NCBI GenBank assembly: GCA_016946835.1
Contig: JACVTC010000018.1
Span: 1,087,501-1,151,500, forward strand
Length of the DNA: 64,000 nucleotides
Direction of reading: 5' to 3'
Source: Neocallimastix lanati (nom. inval.)
Taxonomy: Eukaryota; Neocallimastigomycota; Neocallimastigomycetes; Neocallimastigales; Neocallimastigaceae
Part shown: positions 62,082-64,000 of the stretch, in pieces
Numbering within the stretch: the stretch's first letter is position 1
How the letters are laid out: the number at the start of each line of letters is the position of its first letter
Notes under the pieces: model-generated
Told to the model about the DNA's origin: nothing
Databases searched by the model: none
Seen by the model: the letters and a program-made list of their open reading frames with translations, nothing else
Translations under genes and position numbers: made by a program

Positions 62082-62623
62082 TGATACGACACTTACAAAT
62101 AATATAGAAATAACTATAAAAATAATTTAAATAATAGATAAATAATTTAATACATGTAAATAAATGAGTTTGTACAATTAATAAGTATTAATAAAATTAA
62201 ATAAGATAAACTAACCAATAGAATAGAGTTAAGAGAAATAATGAAATATAAAATGAAGAAAATAAATAATAAATTAAGAAGGAAGTTAGAGAGCTAACTA
62301 AAAAGTTAATATTAAGGAGAGAAAACTTAATATTATTATAATTATAGTTATAAAGAAAATAATTAGTTATTCAGAGGAATTAACTAATATAAAATTTAGT
62401 AGAATTTAATATGTATTAATATAACTAAAATAATAAAATATATTGATTAATATTTAAATATAAAATAAAATAATAAAATTAAAATACGACAAAAGAATTA
62501 TTATTGTTTACTATATATTTTATTAGTGTGTGTTTATTATTATATTCTTCTGTTAGAATATATTATTTTATAATCAAACAACTTGCTCAACCGAACACTG
62601 ATACTTTTAATAATATCGTATCA
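62082..62623 (+). repeat. 3' LTR of Ty3 element B
   Basis: 542 nt with short inverted ends TGATACG...CGTATCA, preceded by caggggcgtct (62071-62081). TTTT flanks it on the right (62624-62627) and flanks the element on the left (55242-55245). Confidence 0.8.
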
Positions 62624-62627
62624 TTTT

Positions 62628-64000
62628 TGATGCAGTATTTAAATAAAAAGAGAATATTATCAAGATAATTAGTTAAATTGTTAAGATAATAACTGAATTT
62701 CAATTCAATTTCAATTTCGATAATTCAGTTATTTGAATTTCAATATTAATAAAAAATAATAATATAATAATTATTATTAAATTAACTTTATTAAAATATT
62801 TAGGAATTAGTCTAGGCCAACTAATTGACTAAATACTATTAACATATTGAAATTAATATATATTAAATAATGTAAACACGTGATTGTCATATTAAATTAA
62901 TTTCTACATATTATATTTTAATTATAAAATATAATATTTAGCAATATTTGATTCTTATATTTTATTTATATTAAATATTTATATTATTATCTAACTTTAT
63001 ATTATCAATATCAAACTTATATTAATATTATTTACATATTCATATTAATAATTAATATTTTAATAATTAATTATTTTATATAAATACATGTTTAAATCTT
63101 TTGATTAATCCTTTGTAGGATTATTGTAATTTAAATTATAGTAATAATTATATAAAATAATAATGTAATAAAATATTATTAAGATTAAATAAAATTTATA
63201 TTTTAAATAAAAAACTTATTCATAAAATTTACTAATAACAATATGGTTTAAATAAGAGTAAATTTAAGTTATATATTAATAAATTACTATAATTTGGCAT
63301 CTTGACCTAATCGTTAAGACCAAATTATCACAAAACTTTAACATAAATTATATATGTATATTATAATAATAAATAGTAATATAAAAATTATTAAATTTAT
63401 TTAATTAGTTAATAGCCAATAGGATTTAATTTATAGTAAATTAGAAATTAGAAATATAAAAGAAAAATTATTATAATTCTTTAAAGAAGAGGGAGGTTTT
63501 TTTATTTGGAAAAAAATAGAGATAAAATTGGTTAAAATAAATATATTTGGGGAATATATTTATTTATCAAAAATTTTAATAGTAATAAGTTAGTTAGAAA
63601 TAAATAATTAATAAGATCTTTAATAACATTTTATTATAAAATTTGTATTACGACATAAATAATTTAAATAAATAAATAAAACGACAAAACTATAATTTTT
63701 TTTATATTTTGTTTTAATATTAACGTGTATTGTAATTATATATTTTTATATTAGAATATATTTTTATTTAATACAATCTTGCTAACCACAAAAACATTGA
63801 TACTTATAAAAATAACGTATCATTTTTGTTACGGTACAATTAAATAAAGAAAAATTAAACTATTTAAAGAAAATATTAAAGTAAAAAATATCATTAACAA
63901 TTTTAAATAAATATAAAAAAATTGAATATTAAAATATTAGTTATAGAATATTATAAAGTTAAATAAAAATAATTAGATGTATTAAAAAATCATGTATTAA
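62628..64000 (+). repeat. Further LTR-like copies of the B family in tandem
   Basis: Directly after the TTTT that follows the B LTR, a copy starts TGATGCAG. Its end, aacgtatca at 63822, resembles the B LTR end (acttgctcaaccgaacac versus cttgctaaccacaaaaac just upstream), again followed by TTTT and another start TGTTACGGTAC at 63827. The first copy is about 1.2 kb, longer than the B LTR, so it contains an insertion or two merged copies (a gcatcttgacc string near 63299 may be an internal junction). No coding region seen. Confidence 0.6.

Overview
The window is extremely AT-rich eukaryotic DNA with long A/T tracts, Asn/Lys-rich proteins and mostly dead transposons. The best fit is an anaerobic gut fungus (Neocallimastigomycota). 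The main support is the gene at 7308-8432, a secreted or surface protein built of Cys-rich CxxC...WGWE...C...C modules like those of this group. Base composition and Ty3/copia/MULE content agree. This assignment is inference, not a database match.

Only three features look like host genes: the Cys-rich surface protein (7308-8432, minus), a small secreted Cys-rich protein broken by a frameshift and lying inside a DNA transposon (27371-27819, minus), and an initiator tRNA-Met (46288-46359, minus). Almost everything else is retroelement or DNA transposon.

Layout. 1-3991: decayed Ty3 pol (element C). 4240-5950: internally deleted MULE remnant. 5950-10540: AT-rich DNA around the surface-protein gene, with a foldback. 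10550-12310: copia remnant (K). 13100-14560: scrambled Ty3 remnant (L). 14960-20480: minus-strand copia remnant (F) with a duplicated leader. 20690-24290: two inverted Ty3 gag remnants (G and H). 24354-28223: MULE with 26-bp inverted repeats, a broken FLYWCH/MULE transposase and the small secreted gene. 28600-33640: copia element D, nearly complete but with stops and damaged integrase. 34050-35470: minus Ty3 remnant (I). 36365-39566: truncated minus copia copy (E) of D. 39973-45167: decayed Ty3 element J with both LTRs. 46288-46359: initiator tRNA. 46375-54606: intact-looking Ty3 element A. 55246-62623: Ty3 element B with a deleted 5' end and one stop. 62628-64000: further LTR-like copies.

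Element A is the centrepiece. Its LTRs appear identical except for A-tract length, and gag and pol are open. It sits 15 bp upstream of the initiator tRNA gene, the position expected for Ty3-type Pol III targeting. Gag and pol of A and B are joined by the same apparent -1 frameshift signal: UUUAAAC, 7-nt spacer, 6-bp stem, 8-nt loop. A, B and C also share an unusual protease motif with Cys where Gly is expected. I call these the most interesting system in the window.
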